Assembly (NCBI GenBank): GCA_045805265.1
Contig: JBJMLO010000007.1
Coordinates: 62,001 to 126,000, forward strand
Origin: JBJMLO01 sp045805265
Lineage (GTDB): Bacteria; Actinomycetota; UBA4738; JACQTL01
DNA: 64,000 nucleotides
Direction: 5' to 3'
Of the stretch, positions 8,340 to 16,671 are shown piece by piece. A model generated the notes under the pieces. It was not told the DNA's origin. It saw nothing but the letters and a program-made list of their open reading frames with translations, and did not search any database. The position numbers and the translations under genes were made by a program. Position 1 is the stretch's first letter; each line of letters opens with the position of its first letter.

Positions 8340-8990
8340 ATGCGCGCACGAATCGTGGTTCTCGGAGCGTTGGTGGCGCTCGCCGTGGGATCGCTCGGCG
8401 GGGGCGTCGCTCACGCGACGCATCGGGCTCGCGGGGGCTCGTGCACGATCGTCGGGACGCCCGGGAACGACACGCTCAACGGCCATGCGGGCCCCGACTT
8501 CATCTGCGGGAAGGGCGGCGACGACCAGCTGAACGGCAAGGGCGGCGACGACACGCTCGTCGGTGGGCCGGGGAACGACACGCTCAACGGCGGGAACGGC
8601 GACGACACCCTCGTCGGCAGCGACGGACGCGACTTCCTCCAGGGCGGCTTCGGAGCCGACAAGATCAACGGGAACGCGGGCGGCGACGAGATCCTCGGAG
8701 GCTCGGGACCCGACCTGATCTCGGCCGGGCTGGGGAACGACATCGCCGAGGGCGGTTTCGGGAACGACGCGATGTACGGAGGACCGGGGAGCGACTTCCT
8801 CGCCGGCCGCGAGGGCCACGACCTGATCTTCGGCCAGAAGGGCGACGACAGCTGTCTGTCGGCGATCGACGGCATTCACGGCAACGACTCCGTGAACGGT
8901 GGGTCCGGACACGACACCGGCGACGCGGACACCGGCGACGAGGTCATCTCCCTCGAGAACCGGCTGCAAGGGTCCTGCTCCGCCGAGTAA
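8340..8990 (+). CDS. Secreted RTX-like (hemolysin-type Ca2+-binding repeat) protein
   Basis: A 216-residue exported protein with a signal peptide (MRARIVVLGALVALAVG..., cleavage near AHA). About ten imperfect nine-residue GGxGxDxLx repeats run from roughly residue 38 to 165 (GTPGNDTLN, GKGGDDQLN, GGPGNDTLN, GGNGDDTLV and so on), forming a calcium-binding parallel beta-roll. The C-terminal portion has two Cys. No catalytic domain is attached, so this is a short stand-alone beta-roll. A GGGAGGGG box precedes the ATG. It may bind Ca2+ or act at the cell surface; the true role is unknown. Confidence 0.82.
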   Translation: MRARIVVLGALVALAVGSLGGGVAHATHRARGGSCTIVGTPGNDTLNGHAGPDFICGKGGDDQLNGKGGDDTLVGGPGNDTLNGGNGDDTLVGSDGRDFLQGGFGADKINGNAGGDEILGGSGPDLISAGLGNDIAEGGFGNDAMYGGPGSDFLAGREGHDLIFGQKGDDSCLSAIDGIHGNDSVNGGSGHDTGDADTGDEVISLENRLQGSCSAE

Positions 8991-9029
8991 CCGGGCCTCG
9001 ACGTCCGCCGCGTATCCTGCGAGTCGGAC

Positions 9030-9290
9030 GTGGACATCGTCGGCCTCTTGATCATGGGCCTGATCGTGGGCGCGATCGGGCGGTTGGTCGTGCCGGGACC
9101 CCACAACCTGGGGTGCCTGGGCACGATGGCGGTGGGCGTGGCCGGCGCGTTCCTCGGGTGGTGGATCGGGAAGGGCCTGGTGGGCAGCCGGTACCACCTG
9201 CACCCCTGGATCTGGGCGACGATCGGCTCGATCCTGGTCGTGCTGCTGGTCACCGCCATCACCGGCGGCCGCATCCGCCGCCGCCGGTAG
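9030..9290 (+). CDS. GlsB/YeaQ/YmgE family small membrane protein
   Basis: An 86-residue hydrophobic protein with three predicted membrane segments and Gly-rich helices (GLLIMGLIVGAIGRLVVPG, GTMAVGVAGAFLGWWIGKG, WATIGSILVVLLVTAITGG) and a basic tail. This is the transglycosylase-associated/GlsB family, often stress-induced, of unknown mechanism. The GTG at 9030 follows a TATCCT hexamer (9013-9018) by 11 nt and has no ribosome binding site. Confidence 0.8.
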   Translation: MDIVGLLIMGLIVGAIGRLVVPGPHNLGCLGTMAVGVAGAFLGWWIGKGLVGSRYHLHPWIWATIGSILVVLLVTAITGGRIRRRR

Positions 9291-9328
9291 CCGTCGGCGG
9301 AATGTAATGGGGTAATCGAACCGGGCAG

Positions 9329-9334
9329 TATCCT
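9329..9334 (+). promoter_or_regulatory. -10-like TATCCT for the ABC exporter
   Basis: TATCCT ends 8 nt before the ATG at 9343, with no Shine-Dalgarno sequence in between. The arrangement suits a leaderless transcript. Confidence 0.4.
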
Positions 9335-9342
9335 GGCTGATC

Positions 9343-11394
9343 ATGGCTCGACGCGGCGGTCACTTCGGTTTCTCGGTCCCCGAACAGGACGCGAGGCCGC
9401 TCAACCGCGACACGGTCAAGCGGGTGGTCCGCACTTTCCGCCCCTATCGGGGCAAGGTTGCGGTGGTCGGCGGGGCGATCTTCGTCACGTCGGTGCTCGG
9501 GGTGGTCAACCCACTCCTGATCAAGATCATCTTCGACAAGGCGCTGTTCGGGAATCCGCCGGGGAACTGCCCCGGCGGCGCATGCCCCAACCTGAGCCTG
9601 CTGTACCTCTTCGTCGGCCTGATGGTCGCGATCCCGATCGTGTCCGGGGTCATCGGGGTCGGCCAGACGTATCTGGCCAACGTGGTCGGGCTGCGGGTCA
9701 TGCAGGACCTGCGGAACTCGCTGTACGCCCACCTGCAGCACATGCCGCTGCGCTTCTTCACCGAGACCCGGACCGGAGAGATCCAGTCGCGGCTGGCCAA
9801 CGACGTCGGCGGGATCCAGTCCGTGGTGACCGACACCGCGTCCACGATCCTGTCGAACGTCGTCGTGATCGTGAGCAGCCTGGTGGCGATGCTCGTGCTG
9901 TCGTGGCAGCTCACCGTGCTCTCGCTGTTCATGCTGCCGCTCTTCCTGTGGTGGCAGGTCCGGGTGGGCCGGGCCCGGCAGGCGGTCGCCCGGAACACGC
10001 AGCAGACGCTGGCCGACATGACCGCGATCACCGAGGAGACCCTGTCGGTGTCGGGCATCCTGCTGTCGAAGTCGTTCGGCCGGCAGCGGTTCGAGATCGA
10101 ACGGTTCCGTGGGGAGAACGAGCGGCTCGCTGGGTTTCAGATCCGTCAGCAGATGATCACCAGGGCCTTCTTCGCCCTGGTGCAGATCTTCTTCTCCATC
10201 ACGCCGGCGCTCGTGTACCTGGTGGCCGGATGGGTCCTCTCGGGCGGCGGGAGCGGGTTCGGCGGCGCCTCGATCACCGCCGGGTCCATCGTGGCCTTCA
10301 CCACCCTGCAGAGCCGGCTGTTCTTCCCCGTCGGGTCGATGCTCCAGGTGAGCGTCGAGGTCCAATCCTCGATGGCCCTGTTCGAGCGGATCTTCGAGTA
10401 TCTCGACATGCCCCACGACATCACGGACGCGCCGGACGCGGTCGCGATCCCGCCGGAGGAGGTCCGGGGCAGGGTCCGGTTCCGGCACGTGCGCTTCCGG
10501 TACGACGAGCCGAGGGTCGACGGCGGGGAGCGCCTCGCGGGTGAGGCTCCCGACGCGGTGGCGGCCGAGGTCCGGGGGGCGCCGGAGTGGGCGGCGAGAG
10601 GGCTGGCGGCCGCCTCCGGCGACGGCCAGCCCCGCGAGTGGACGCTCGACGACATCGACATCGAGATCCAGCCAGGCCAGCTGGGGGCCCTCGTCGGCCC
10701 GTCGGGGGCGGGGAAGACGACGATGACCTACCTCGTCCCCCGCCTGTACGACGTCCAGGAGGGCGCGGTCGAGATCGACGGACACGACGTCCGGAAGATC
10801 TCGCTGGCGTCGCTGGGCGACCTGATCGGGATCGTCACCCAGGAGACGTACCTCTTCCACGCCACGGTCCGCCGGAACCTCCTGTACGGCAAGCCGGATG
10901 CGACGCAGGAGGAGCTGGAGGCGGCGGCGCGGGCGGCGTTCATCCACGACCGCATCGCGGAGCTGCCGGAGGGCTACGACACGGTGGTGGGGGAGCGGGG
11001 CTACAAGCTGTCCGGTGGGGAGAAGCAGCGCCTGGCGATCGCCCGGGTGGTCCTCAAGGACCCCCGGATCCTGATCCTCGACGAGGCGACCTCGTCGCTC
11101 GACTCGACCTCGGAGCGCCTGGTCCAGGAGGCGCTCCGGCCGCTGATGCGGGGCCGCACCACCATCGCCATCGCGCACCGCCTGTCGACGATCCTCTCCG
11201 CGGACGTGATCATCGTCGTCGACCGGGGCCGGGTGGTGGAGCGGGGAACCCACCAGGAGCTGCTCGAGCGGGGCGGGCTGTACGCCCGCCTGTACGACCA
11301 GCAGTTCCGGGGCGGCGAGGTCGAGGCGGAGTTCGAGGACGGCGTGGTGCTGGCCTCGGGCGAGATCCTGCGCGGCGACCGCACCGCCGGCTGA
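9343..11394 (+). CDS. ABC exporter, fused permease and ATPase
   Basis: A 683-residue type IV (ABCB-like) half-transporter, expected to work as a homodimer or heterodimer in the inner membrane. Residues ~25-340 form the six-helix permease domain. The ATPase has A-loop Tyr387, Walker A GPSGAGKT at 452-459, signature LSGGEKQ at 556-562, Walker B ILILDE at 576-581 and the switch His in AIAHRLST. Between the A-loop strand and the next strand (W433 TLDDI) there is an unusual Ala/Gly/Glu-rich insertion of about 40 residues (391-430). The substrate is unknown; lipid or drug export is typical. Confidence 0.9.
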   Translation: MARRGGHFGFSVPEQDARPLNRDTVKRVVRTFRPYRGKVAVVGGAIFVTSVLGVVNPLLIKIIFDKALFGNPPGNCPGGACPNLSLLYLFVGLMVAIPIVSGVIGVGQTYLANVVGLRVMQDLRNSLYAHLQHMPLRFFTETRTGEIQSRLANDVGGIQSVVTDTASTILSNVVVIVSSLVAMLVLSWQLTVLSLFMLPLFLWWQVRVGRARQAVARNTQQTLADMTAITEETLSVSGILLSKSFGRQRFEIERFRGENERLAGFQIRQQMITRAFFALVQIFFSITPALVYLVAGWVLSGGGSGFGGASITAGSIVAFTTLQSRLFFPVGSMLQVSVEVQSSMALFERIFEYLDMPHDITDAPDAVAIPPEEVRGRVRFRHVRFRYDEPRVDGGERLAGEAPDAVAAEVRGAPEWAARGLAAASGDGQPREWTLDDIDIEIQPGQLGALVGPSGAGKTTMTYLVPRLYDVQEGAVEIDGHDVRKISLASLGDLIGIVTQETYLFHATVRRNLLYGKPDATQEELEAAARAAFIHDRIAELPEGYDTVVGERGYKLSGGEKQRLAIARVVLKDPRILILDEATSSLDSTSERLVQEALRPLMRGRTTIAIAHRLSTILSADVIIVVDRGRVVERGTHQELLERGGLYARLYDQQFRGGEVEAEFEDGVVLASGEILRGDRTAG

Positions 11395-11696
11395 ACGATC
11401 GCCCGCTGGCGTGGCGGTGGGGCTTTCTTCCGCCCGTACGGTTGGGTACGTTTGCGCTGGTCACGCGTTTGCACGATCGAGCGGCCACCGATACCATCGC
11501 GCGGCCTTCCCGGCGATCACGCCGGTCCAGCCGTATCGAAGGGGGTGATCTACGCGGTCGCGTTTCCCGTGTCGCTCCCGGCCCCGTGCGGGGCCGGAGG
11601 ATCGGGAGACGCCGGGAGCAGAGCGTCGACGTCGTCGTTCCGGGAAGGGCGACACGGTGCGCCCCACATGGCGAGAGCCAACGAAAGGACGGATTC
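11395..11696 (+). other. 302-bp intergenic leader with two hairpins
   Basis: There is no convincing gene here. Two strong inverted repeats lie in the leader of the following secreted-protein gene: 11510-11525 (6-bp stem, loop ATCA) and 11578-11597 (8-bp stem of CCGGCCCC with GGGGCCGG, loop GTGC). Neither is followed by a T-run, so they are not classical terminators. An AAGGA ribosome binding site at 11685-11689 serves the TTG at 11697. Confidence 0.5.
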
Positions 11697-13400
11697 TTGA
11701 AGCGGATCCTGACCATCACTCTGGCCTTGGCGGCCATGGTCGTGTTCGCGACCTACTCCCTTCCCGCCAGCGCCACGAAGGGCGAGAGTGCCAGGGCGGC
11801 GCAGCTCCGGACCGCCTCGGCGAACTTCAACCAGCAGGGCTATCACGAGCCGCTGTGCCAGAGCCGGACGTCCCTGTGTACCGACACGTACACGGACCTC
11901 ACGGACGACTACGTGGGCCACGACGAGCCCTCGCTGCTGTTCAAATCCGACGAGCCGGGTTCGGGCAACGACGTCACCTACACCTTCCGGCTCCCCCGGG
12001 AGCCCAAGAACCGGCCGCAGAACAACGGGACCGGCGGGACGTGGAACTTCGAGCTCCGACCCACGTTCTGGTTCGGGATGACGCTGTGCGACACGGAGTC
12101 CTCGCCTGAGTACACCCACACCTGCACCCCGGACTCGGACGCGAACAACCTGGTGGGCACCGACCCGAACGCCCCCGACTACATCGGGAAGCACCCCGGG
12201 AACGCGTACATGGAGCTGCAGTTCTACGGGCCGGGGTACGTGCCGCAGTTCACGGGGTTCGGGTGCGCGGCGCACCAGTACTGCTCCGCGCTCACCATCG
12301 ACAGCCTCTCGCTGAACCAGAACACCGGCAAGGCGGAGACCCCCGACTGCGACAACTACATCCTGGGCGGGATCGAGCCCATCAACTGGGCGTACATCAC
12401 CCACAACGGGGTGTCGCAGGCGCCGGCCAACCCACTCCACACGGGGACCTTCTCCAACCCCAACCTGGACGCGGTGACGCCGGACTACGCCAAGGACCTG
12501 CTCATGCGGCCGGGCGACCGGATCCGCGTCCACATGTTCGACACGGCCGCCGGGTTCCACGTCGACGAGCTCGACCTGACCACCGGCGACCACGGCTCGA
12601 TGACTGCGTCCATCGACAACGGGTTCGGCCACGTCCTGTGGCGGCCGGGGGCCAGCACCTGCCGCGAGAGGCCGTACGCGTTCCACCCGGAGTACGACAC
12701 CGCCAGCACACGCGGGAACACGTGGTCGGCGCACACGTACAACGTGGCCTACTCCGACGAGATAGGACACTTCGAGCACTGCCTCAGGGTGGACCAGGAC
12801 TTCAACTGCGCCGTGGCGGGCTCGGACGACCCGGGCGGTCTGGACCCCGACGACGACCACAACTTCTGCGTGCCCGGTTCGTTCTCGTCGCTGATCCACA
12901 TCAACGGGTGCTTCTTCTCCGACGGCGACTGGGACGGGCCCTCGTACCAGAACGACTGGCCGGGGACCGATCCCGATCCGACGGTCGACCACGCGTTGCA
13001 CCCCACGGCGCTGCACTTCACCAGCGCCACGACGAACGACGGGCAGGACGACTATCCGCAGATCGCGTTCGAGACCGATCTGCCTCGCATCGAGGCCGCG
13101 GGATCGCAGGACAACCCGCCGTTCTGCAACCGGACGACGGGCCAGGATTGCGTGAACCCGCCCGCGGGGGCGCAGTTCTACCCGTTCTACTCCACCACCC
13201 ACGACCTCGGGACCTGCGTCTGGGCCGAGGGAGGGCCGTTCATCCCGGGTGCCGACTACTCCTACGGGTCGAACTCGCACGACGAGTTCGGGCCGCTGCT
13301 CCAGACGGTGTACCCGACGACGGGCTTCACGACGGTTCTGCGCTACAACAACTTCAACAGCGGCGATCTGAGCAACGGCTGCACGGTGCACCCGGCGTAG
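11697..13400 (+). CDS. Large secreted protein of unknown function
   Basis: A 567-residue exported protein. The TTG at 11697 is chosen because an AAGGA box lies 7 nt upstream and the translation opens a signal peptide (KRILTITLALAAMVVFATYS, cleavage after ASA). The mature protein is rich in Asp, Asn, His, Tyr and paired Cys, with many aromatic-Gly motifs (ILGGIEPINWAYITHNGVSQ, RPGDRIRVHMFDTAAGFHVDEL, NNFNSGDLSNGCTVHP at the end). The middle part containing GDRIRVHMFDTAAGF reads like a cupredoxin-type beta-sandwich, but copper ligands cannot be assigned with confidence. I do not recognise the family. The gene is monocistronic, with a strong terminator hairpin behind it. Confidence 0.75.
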   Translation: MKRILTITLALAAMVVFATYSLPASATKGESARAAQLRTASANFNQQGYHEPLCQSRTSLCTDTYTDLTDDYVGHDEPSLLFKSDEPGSGNDVTYTFRLPREPKNRPQNNGTGGTWNFELRPTFWFGMTLCDTESSPEYTHTCTPDSDANNLVGTDPNAPDYIGKHPGNAYMELQFYGPGYVPQFTGFGCAAHQYCSALTIDSLSLNQNTGKAETPDCDNYILGGIEPINWAYITHNGVSQAPANPLHTGTFSNPNLDAVTPDYAKDLLMRPGDRIRVHMFDTAAGFHVDELDLTTGDHGSMTASIDNGFGHVLWRPGASTCRERPYAFHPEYDTASTRGNTWSAHTYNVAYSDEIGHFEHCLRVDQDFNCAVAGSDDPGGLDPDDDHNFCVPGSFSSLIHINGCFFSDGDWDGPSYQNDWPGTDPDPTVDHALHPTALHFTSATTNDGQDDYPQIAFETDLPRIEAAGSQDNPPFCNRTTGQDCVNPPAGAQFYPFYSTTHDLGTCVWAEGGPFIPGADYSYGSNSHDEFGPLLQTVYPTTGFTTVLRYNNFNSGDLSNGCTVHPA

Positions 13401-13430
13401 CCGCTCGCCGGGCACACGCACGAACACGCA

Positions 13431-13460
13431 GAGGAGCGGCCCCGGCCGGGGCCGCTCCTC
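13431..13460 (+). terminator. Terminator-like hairpin after the large secreted protein
   Basis: A perfect 13-bp inverted repeat, GAGGAGCGGCCCC at 13431-13443 and its complement at 13448-13460, with loop GGCC, 30 bp after the stop at 13400. The T-tract is poor (TCTCG), as is common in high-GC actinobacteria. Confidence 0.65.
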
Positions 13461-13537
13461 TCGCGGAAACGGGCCCCGGTTCGGGGCCTTCGAGGCCGGG
13501 TACCGTACGCCGGCCCAGACCCAGGGAGGAACGTCAC

Positions 13538-13984
13538 GTGGGCACGTCCTGGCATCGCGTCACCGGCATGGTGGTGGTCCTGCTGCTCGTGCTGACGGCG
13601 TGCGGCGGCGGGGAGAAGGACAAGGGTGAGAGCGAAGGTGGGGGCACGGCCGCCTGCGACGGCTCGGCCATCGCGACGGCCCAGCTGAAGATCCCCAAGG
13701 ACTTCCCGACGCCGGACGGCGTGACGTTCACCGACAGCAACACGGAAGGGCCCTCCCGGATCGCGGGGGGGTACTTCGCCGGCGACCTGAAGGACGCGCA
13801 CGACCAGTGGAAGTCCGCCTTCGAGACCGCGGGCTGGACGGTCCTGGCGGACGAGCTCGACGAGCACGACTCGGAGGTCAACTACCAGCCTGCCGACCAG
13901 TCCTCCACCGGGCAGGTGAAGCTCGGCGACGACTGCAAGGAGAGCGGGCGGACCGCGGTCGACGTCACCGATCGCCCGGCGTAG
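13538..13984 (+). CDS. Small predicted lipoprotein
   Basis: A 148-residue protein whose N-terminus is a lipoprotein signal (VVVLLLVLTACGGG), with lipobox LTAC near residue 22, so it is probably anchored to the outer face of the membrane. A low-complexity Gly/Glu/Lys linker follows, then a compact domain (IPKDFPTPDGVTFTDSNTEG, ...QWKSAFETAGWTVLADELDEHDSEVNY) that resembles small secreted domains of unknown function in actinobacteria. A GGAGG box supports the GTG at 13538, and TACCGT at 13501 is a candidate -10. The 3' end overlaps the convergent GNAT gene by 20 bp. Confidence 0.75.
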   Translation: MGTSWHRVTGMVVVLLLVLTACGGGEKDKGESEGGGTAACDGSAIATAQLKIPKDFPTPDGVTFTDSNTEGPSRIAGGYFAGDLKDAHDQWKSAFETAGWTVLADELDEHDSEVNYQPADQSSTGQVKLGDDCKESGRTAVDVTDRPA

Positions 13985-14504
13985 CGCCGTCCAGCTCGAT
14001 CCGATAGCCGAGCAGGACGAACCCGTCGGGGAAGACGGTGTCCTCCATCCGGGTGAACCCCATCGACCGGTACATGGCCCGGGCGGCGCGCATCCGCTCG
14101 GTCGTGTTCAGGGTGAGATAGGCCTTCCCCGCGCGCCGGGCCTCCGCCAGGCACGCTTCCATCAGCATCCGGCCGACGCCCCGGCCCCGGGCCTCCGGCG
14201 CGACGCCCAGCATCCGCACGTGCGCCTGGCCCGGCTCGAGCGGGGCGGACTCCTGGCTCCCGCGGCCCGCGTCCGTCCGTCCGGTCAGTTCGAGGGTGAC
14301 GGTGCCGAGCACCTGGCCGTCCTCGACCGCCACCAGGACCTCCGTCCGCCTGGAGCGGTCCGCCACGTCGGCCAGCCGGACGAGGTAGGACTCCCAGTCG
14401 CGGCCGGGCGTGGCGAACTCGCGGTACGCGTTCGCCGTCACCCGGCCGGCCTCGTCCATCTCCTCGGGCCGTACGGGGCGAATCTCGATGTTCGACGTGC
14501 TCAC
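13965..14504 (-). CDS. GNAT-family N-acetyltransferase
   Basis: A 179-residue acetyltransferase starting with GTG (VSTSNIEIRPVRPEEMDEAG). The acetyl-CoA site is visible as VRMLGVAPEARGRGVGRMLME (about residues 98-118), followed by the conserved AMYRSMGF. A GGGGGAGGT box precedes the start. The start overlaps the stop of the upstream cation transporter by 4 bases (GTGA), so the two are co-translated. The substrate is unknown. Confidence 0.85.
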   Translation of the reverse strand: MSTSNIEIRPVRPEEMDEAGRVTANAYREFATPGRDWESYLVRLADVADRSRRTEVLVAVEDGQVLGTVTLELTGRTDAGRGSQESAPLEPGQAHVRMLGVAPEARGRGVGRMLMEACLAEARRAGKAYLTLNTTERMRAARAMYRSMGFTRMEDTVFPDGFVLLGYRIELDGATPGDR

Positions 14505-15445
14505 CGGCGGGACCTCCCCCCCCCGGGATGGAGTGGCGCGTGGTCCTCGGCGCTGTGCCCGTGGCACTCCATCTCCAGCGTGGCGTGCTCGACTCCGAAC
14601 CGCTCCGCGAGCATGGCCTTCAGCCGCTCGCCCCGCACCTGGGCGTCGTGCATCGACGTCGTCCCGGGCAGGACGACGTGCGCCGAGAGCGCCGGGTCGT
14701 CGGACGCAAGGTTCCACAGGTGGAGGTGGTGGACGCCCAGCACCTCGGGGAACTCCGAGATCGCCCGCTCGACCTCGGCCGAGCTCATGCCGCGGGGCGT
14801 TCCCTCGAGGAAGACGTTCGTCGCGTCGCGGAGCAGGCGCCACGCGGCCCACACCACCAGGACGCTGATGAACAGCGAGACCACCGGGTCGACCCGGCGC
14901 GCGTGCCAGACGAGGACCGCGACCCCGGCGGCGAGCGCGCCGAGAGAGCCCAGGGCATCCGACGCGAGGTGCAGGAACGCACCCCGCATGTTGAGGCTGG
15001 CGCCGGCCGCCCGGCGGAGCAGCCACGCGCTCCCGAGGTTCACGACCAGCCCGATCCCCGCCACGACGACGAGACCCGCGCCGGAGACCCGCTCGGGGTG
15101 GCCGAGGCGGCGGACGGCCTCGAAGACCACCCACCCGGAGGCCAGCAGGAGCACGATGCCGTTCGCCTGGGCCGCGAGCACCTCTGCCCGCTCCAGGCCG
15201 AAGGTGTGCCGGGCCGTCGCCGGGCGCCGGGCCAGCCGGATGGCCAGGACCGAGATGGCCAGCCCCGAGACGTCGGTCAGCAGGTGGAAGCCGTCGGCCA
15301 CCAGCGCGAGCGAGCGGAACGCGAGGCCGGCCGACAGCTCCGTGGCCATCAACGCGGCGTTCGCGGCCAGCGCGAGCCATATCGCCCGTCGCTGGGCCGT
15401 TCGGTCCGGGCCCCTGTGGGGGACGTGTTCGTGGGTATCGGCCAT
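14501..15445 (-). CDS. Cation diffusion facilitator (CzcD/ZitB-like metal efflux)
   Basis: A 314-residue CDF antiporter that exports Zn2+, Co2+ or related ions in exchange for protons. Six membrane segments are visible. The transport-site motifs are DGFHLLTD in helix 2 (HxxxD) and HLASDALGS in helix 5. A cytoplasmic C-terminal domain follows (GVHHLHLWNLASDDPALSAHVVL), and a His-containing tail (MECHGHSAEDH). The N-terminal MADTHEHVPH is also metal-binding in character. It is the first gene of a pair with the GNAT protein. Exact metal specificity is not readable. Confidence 0.9.
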   Translation of the reverse strand: MADTHEHVPHRGPDRTAQRRAIWLALAANAALMATELSAGLAFRSLALVADGFHLLTDVSGLAISVLAIRLARRPATARHTFGLERAEVLAAQANGIVLLLASGWVVFEAVRRLGHPERVSGAGLVVVAGIGLVVNLGSAWLLRRAAGASLNMRGAFLHLASDALGSLGALAAGVAVLVWHARRVDPVVSLFISVLVVWAAWRLLRDATNVFLEGTPRGMSSAEVERAISEFPEVLGVHHLHLWNLASDDPALSAHVVLPGTTSMHDAQVRGERLKAMLAERFGVEHATLEMECHGHSAEDHAPLHPGGGRSRR

Positions 15446-15508
15446 GTTCCAGCGTGTGGCGGGGACGCGCGCCCCCGGATTTCGACTGTACCCGACCCGG
15501 TGGTGAAT

Positions 15509-16576
15509 TCAGGGTGGCGAGAGCGCTCCGGCGATGGCCCCGGCCATCTGCATGGTGGTCGCGTCCCCGCCCAGGTCGGGGGTCACCGCGCGCCGCTCCT
15601 CCAGGACCCGGATGACCGCCGCCTCCACCGCGTCCGCGGCCTTCCGCTCCGACACGTGGCGGAGCAGCATCGCCGCCGAGAGGATCATGGCCACCGGGTC
15701 GGCCAGGCCCCGGCCCGCGATGTCCGGCGCGCTCCCGTGCACCGGTTCGAACAGGGCGTACTCCCAGCCCAGGTTGGCCCCTGCTGCGAGGCCGAGCCCA
15801 CCGGTCAGCCCGGCGCACAGGTCGCTGACGATGTCCCCGTACAGGTTGGGCAGCAGCAGCACGTCGAACGTCGCCGGCTCCCAGGCCAGCCGCATCGCCA
15901 GCTCGTCGACCTGGACCGGCTCGAACTCGATCTCCGGATACGCCGTGGCTTCGGCCGCCGCGGTGCGGAGGAAGACGCCGTCGGAGAACTTCATGATGTT
16001 CGCCTTGTGCCCGAGGGTGACCTTCGACCGGCCGCCCCGCCGGGTGTGGTCGAAGGCGAACTGCACGATCCGTCGCGTGCCGGCGACGGAGATGGGTTTC
16101 ACCGTCACGCCGGCATCCTCCCGAAGCCGGTAGCCGGCCAGGGCCAGGAGCTGGGCCCGCAGCGCCTCCGTCTGCGGCGACCCCCGCTCGAACTCGATCC
16201 CCGCGTACAGGTCCTCGGTGTTCTCCCGCACGACGACGAGGTCCAGCCCGTCCCATCGCGACCGGACGCCCGGCAGCGACCGGGAGGGCCGGACCGCGGC
16301 GAACAGGTCGAGCTCCTGGCGGAGGGCCACGTTCACGCTCCGGAACCCCGTTCCCACCGGCGTGGCGATCGGCCCCTTGAGCGCGGTCCGGGTCCGCCGG
16401 ATCGACTCGAGCACGCGGTCGGGCAGGGGCGTCCCCTCCCGCTCCAGCACGGCCGAGCCGGCCTCCTGGACGTCCCAGTCGATGTCCACCCCCGTGGCGT
16501 CGAGCACCATCCGGACGGCGTCCGACACCTCGGGTCCGATGCCGTCGCCGGGGATGAGCGTGATCGCGTGCGCCAT
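15509..16576 (-). CDS. NAD-type isocitrate dehydrogenase family
   Basis: A 355-residue beta-decarboxylating dehydrogenase. It opens with ITLIPGDGIGPEV. RSVNVALRQELDLFAAVRP carries the Ser/Asn substrate pair typical of isocitrate rather than isopropylmalate dehydrogenases, VRENTEDLYAGIEFE is present, and KVTLGHKANIMKFSDGVFL is the ICDH form of the catalytic Lys region. The C-terminal EPVHGSAPDIAGRGLADPVAM is diagnostic of the superfamily. The short length matches the NAD+-linked class. The ATG at 16576 follows a TAGGCT box by 7 nt. Isopropylmalate or homoisocitrate activity cannot be ruled out without assay. Confidence 0.85.
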   Translation of the reverse strand: MAHAITLIPGDGIGPEVSDAVRMVLDATGVDIDWDVQEAGSAVLEREGTPLPDRVLESIRRTRTALKGPIATPVGTGFRSVNVALRQELDLFAAVRPSRSLPGVRSRWDGLDLVVVRENTEDLYAGIEFERGSPQTEALRAQLLALAGYRLREDAGVTVKPISVAGTRRIVQFAFDHTRRGGRSKVTLGHKANIMKFSDGVFLRTAAAEATAYPEIEFEPVQVDELAMRLAWEPATFDVLLLPNLYGDIVSDLCAGLTGGLGLAAGANLGWEYALFEPVHGSAPDIAGRGLADPVAMILSAAMLLRHVSERKAADAVEAAVIRVLEERRAVTPDLGGDATTMQMAGAIAGALSPP

Positions 16577-16583
16577 TCCCGGA

Positions 16584-16589
16584 AGCCTA
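16584..16589 (-). promoter_or_regulatory. -10-like TAGGCT for isocitrate dehydrogenase
   Basis: On the minus strand TAGGCT ends 7 nt before the ATG at 16576 and no ribosome binding site is present, the leaderless arrangement seen repeatedly in this window. Confidence 0.38.
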
Positions 16590-16620
16590 CGAGGCGCCCG
16601 ACGGGGGGACCCGAACGAGG

Positions 16621-16646
16621 AAGGGGCGGCCCGGGGGCCGCCCCTT
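16621..16646. terminator. Hairpin terminator behind the decayed sialidase fragment
   Basis: A perfect inverted repeat of AAGGGGCGGCCC and its complement with a 2-4 nt loop. It lies 25 bp beyond the stop of the minus-strand pseudogene, so it is probably the old terminator of that gene. Reading the other way it would insulate the region upstream of the isocitrate dehydrogenase. Confidence 0.6.
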
Positions 16647-16671
16647 CCGGACGGGTAGGGATGTCCTCCCG

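Noticed and set aside
8340..8990. RTX toxin
   Set aside because: Only the beta-roll repeats and a Sec-type signal peptide are present; there is no toxin domain, acyltransferase or type I secretion pair, and the adjacent ABC exporter is not a type I secretion ATPase by arrangement.
9259..11253. A long minus-strand open frame opposite the ABC exporter
   Set aside because: Low-complexity antisense product; the plus strand carries all ABC motifs.
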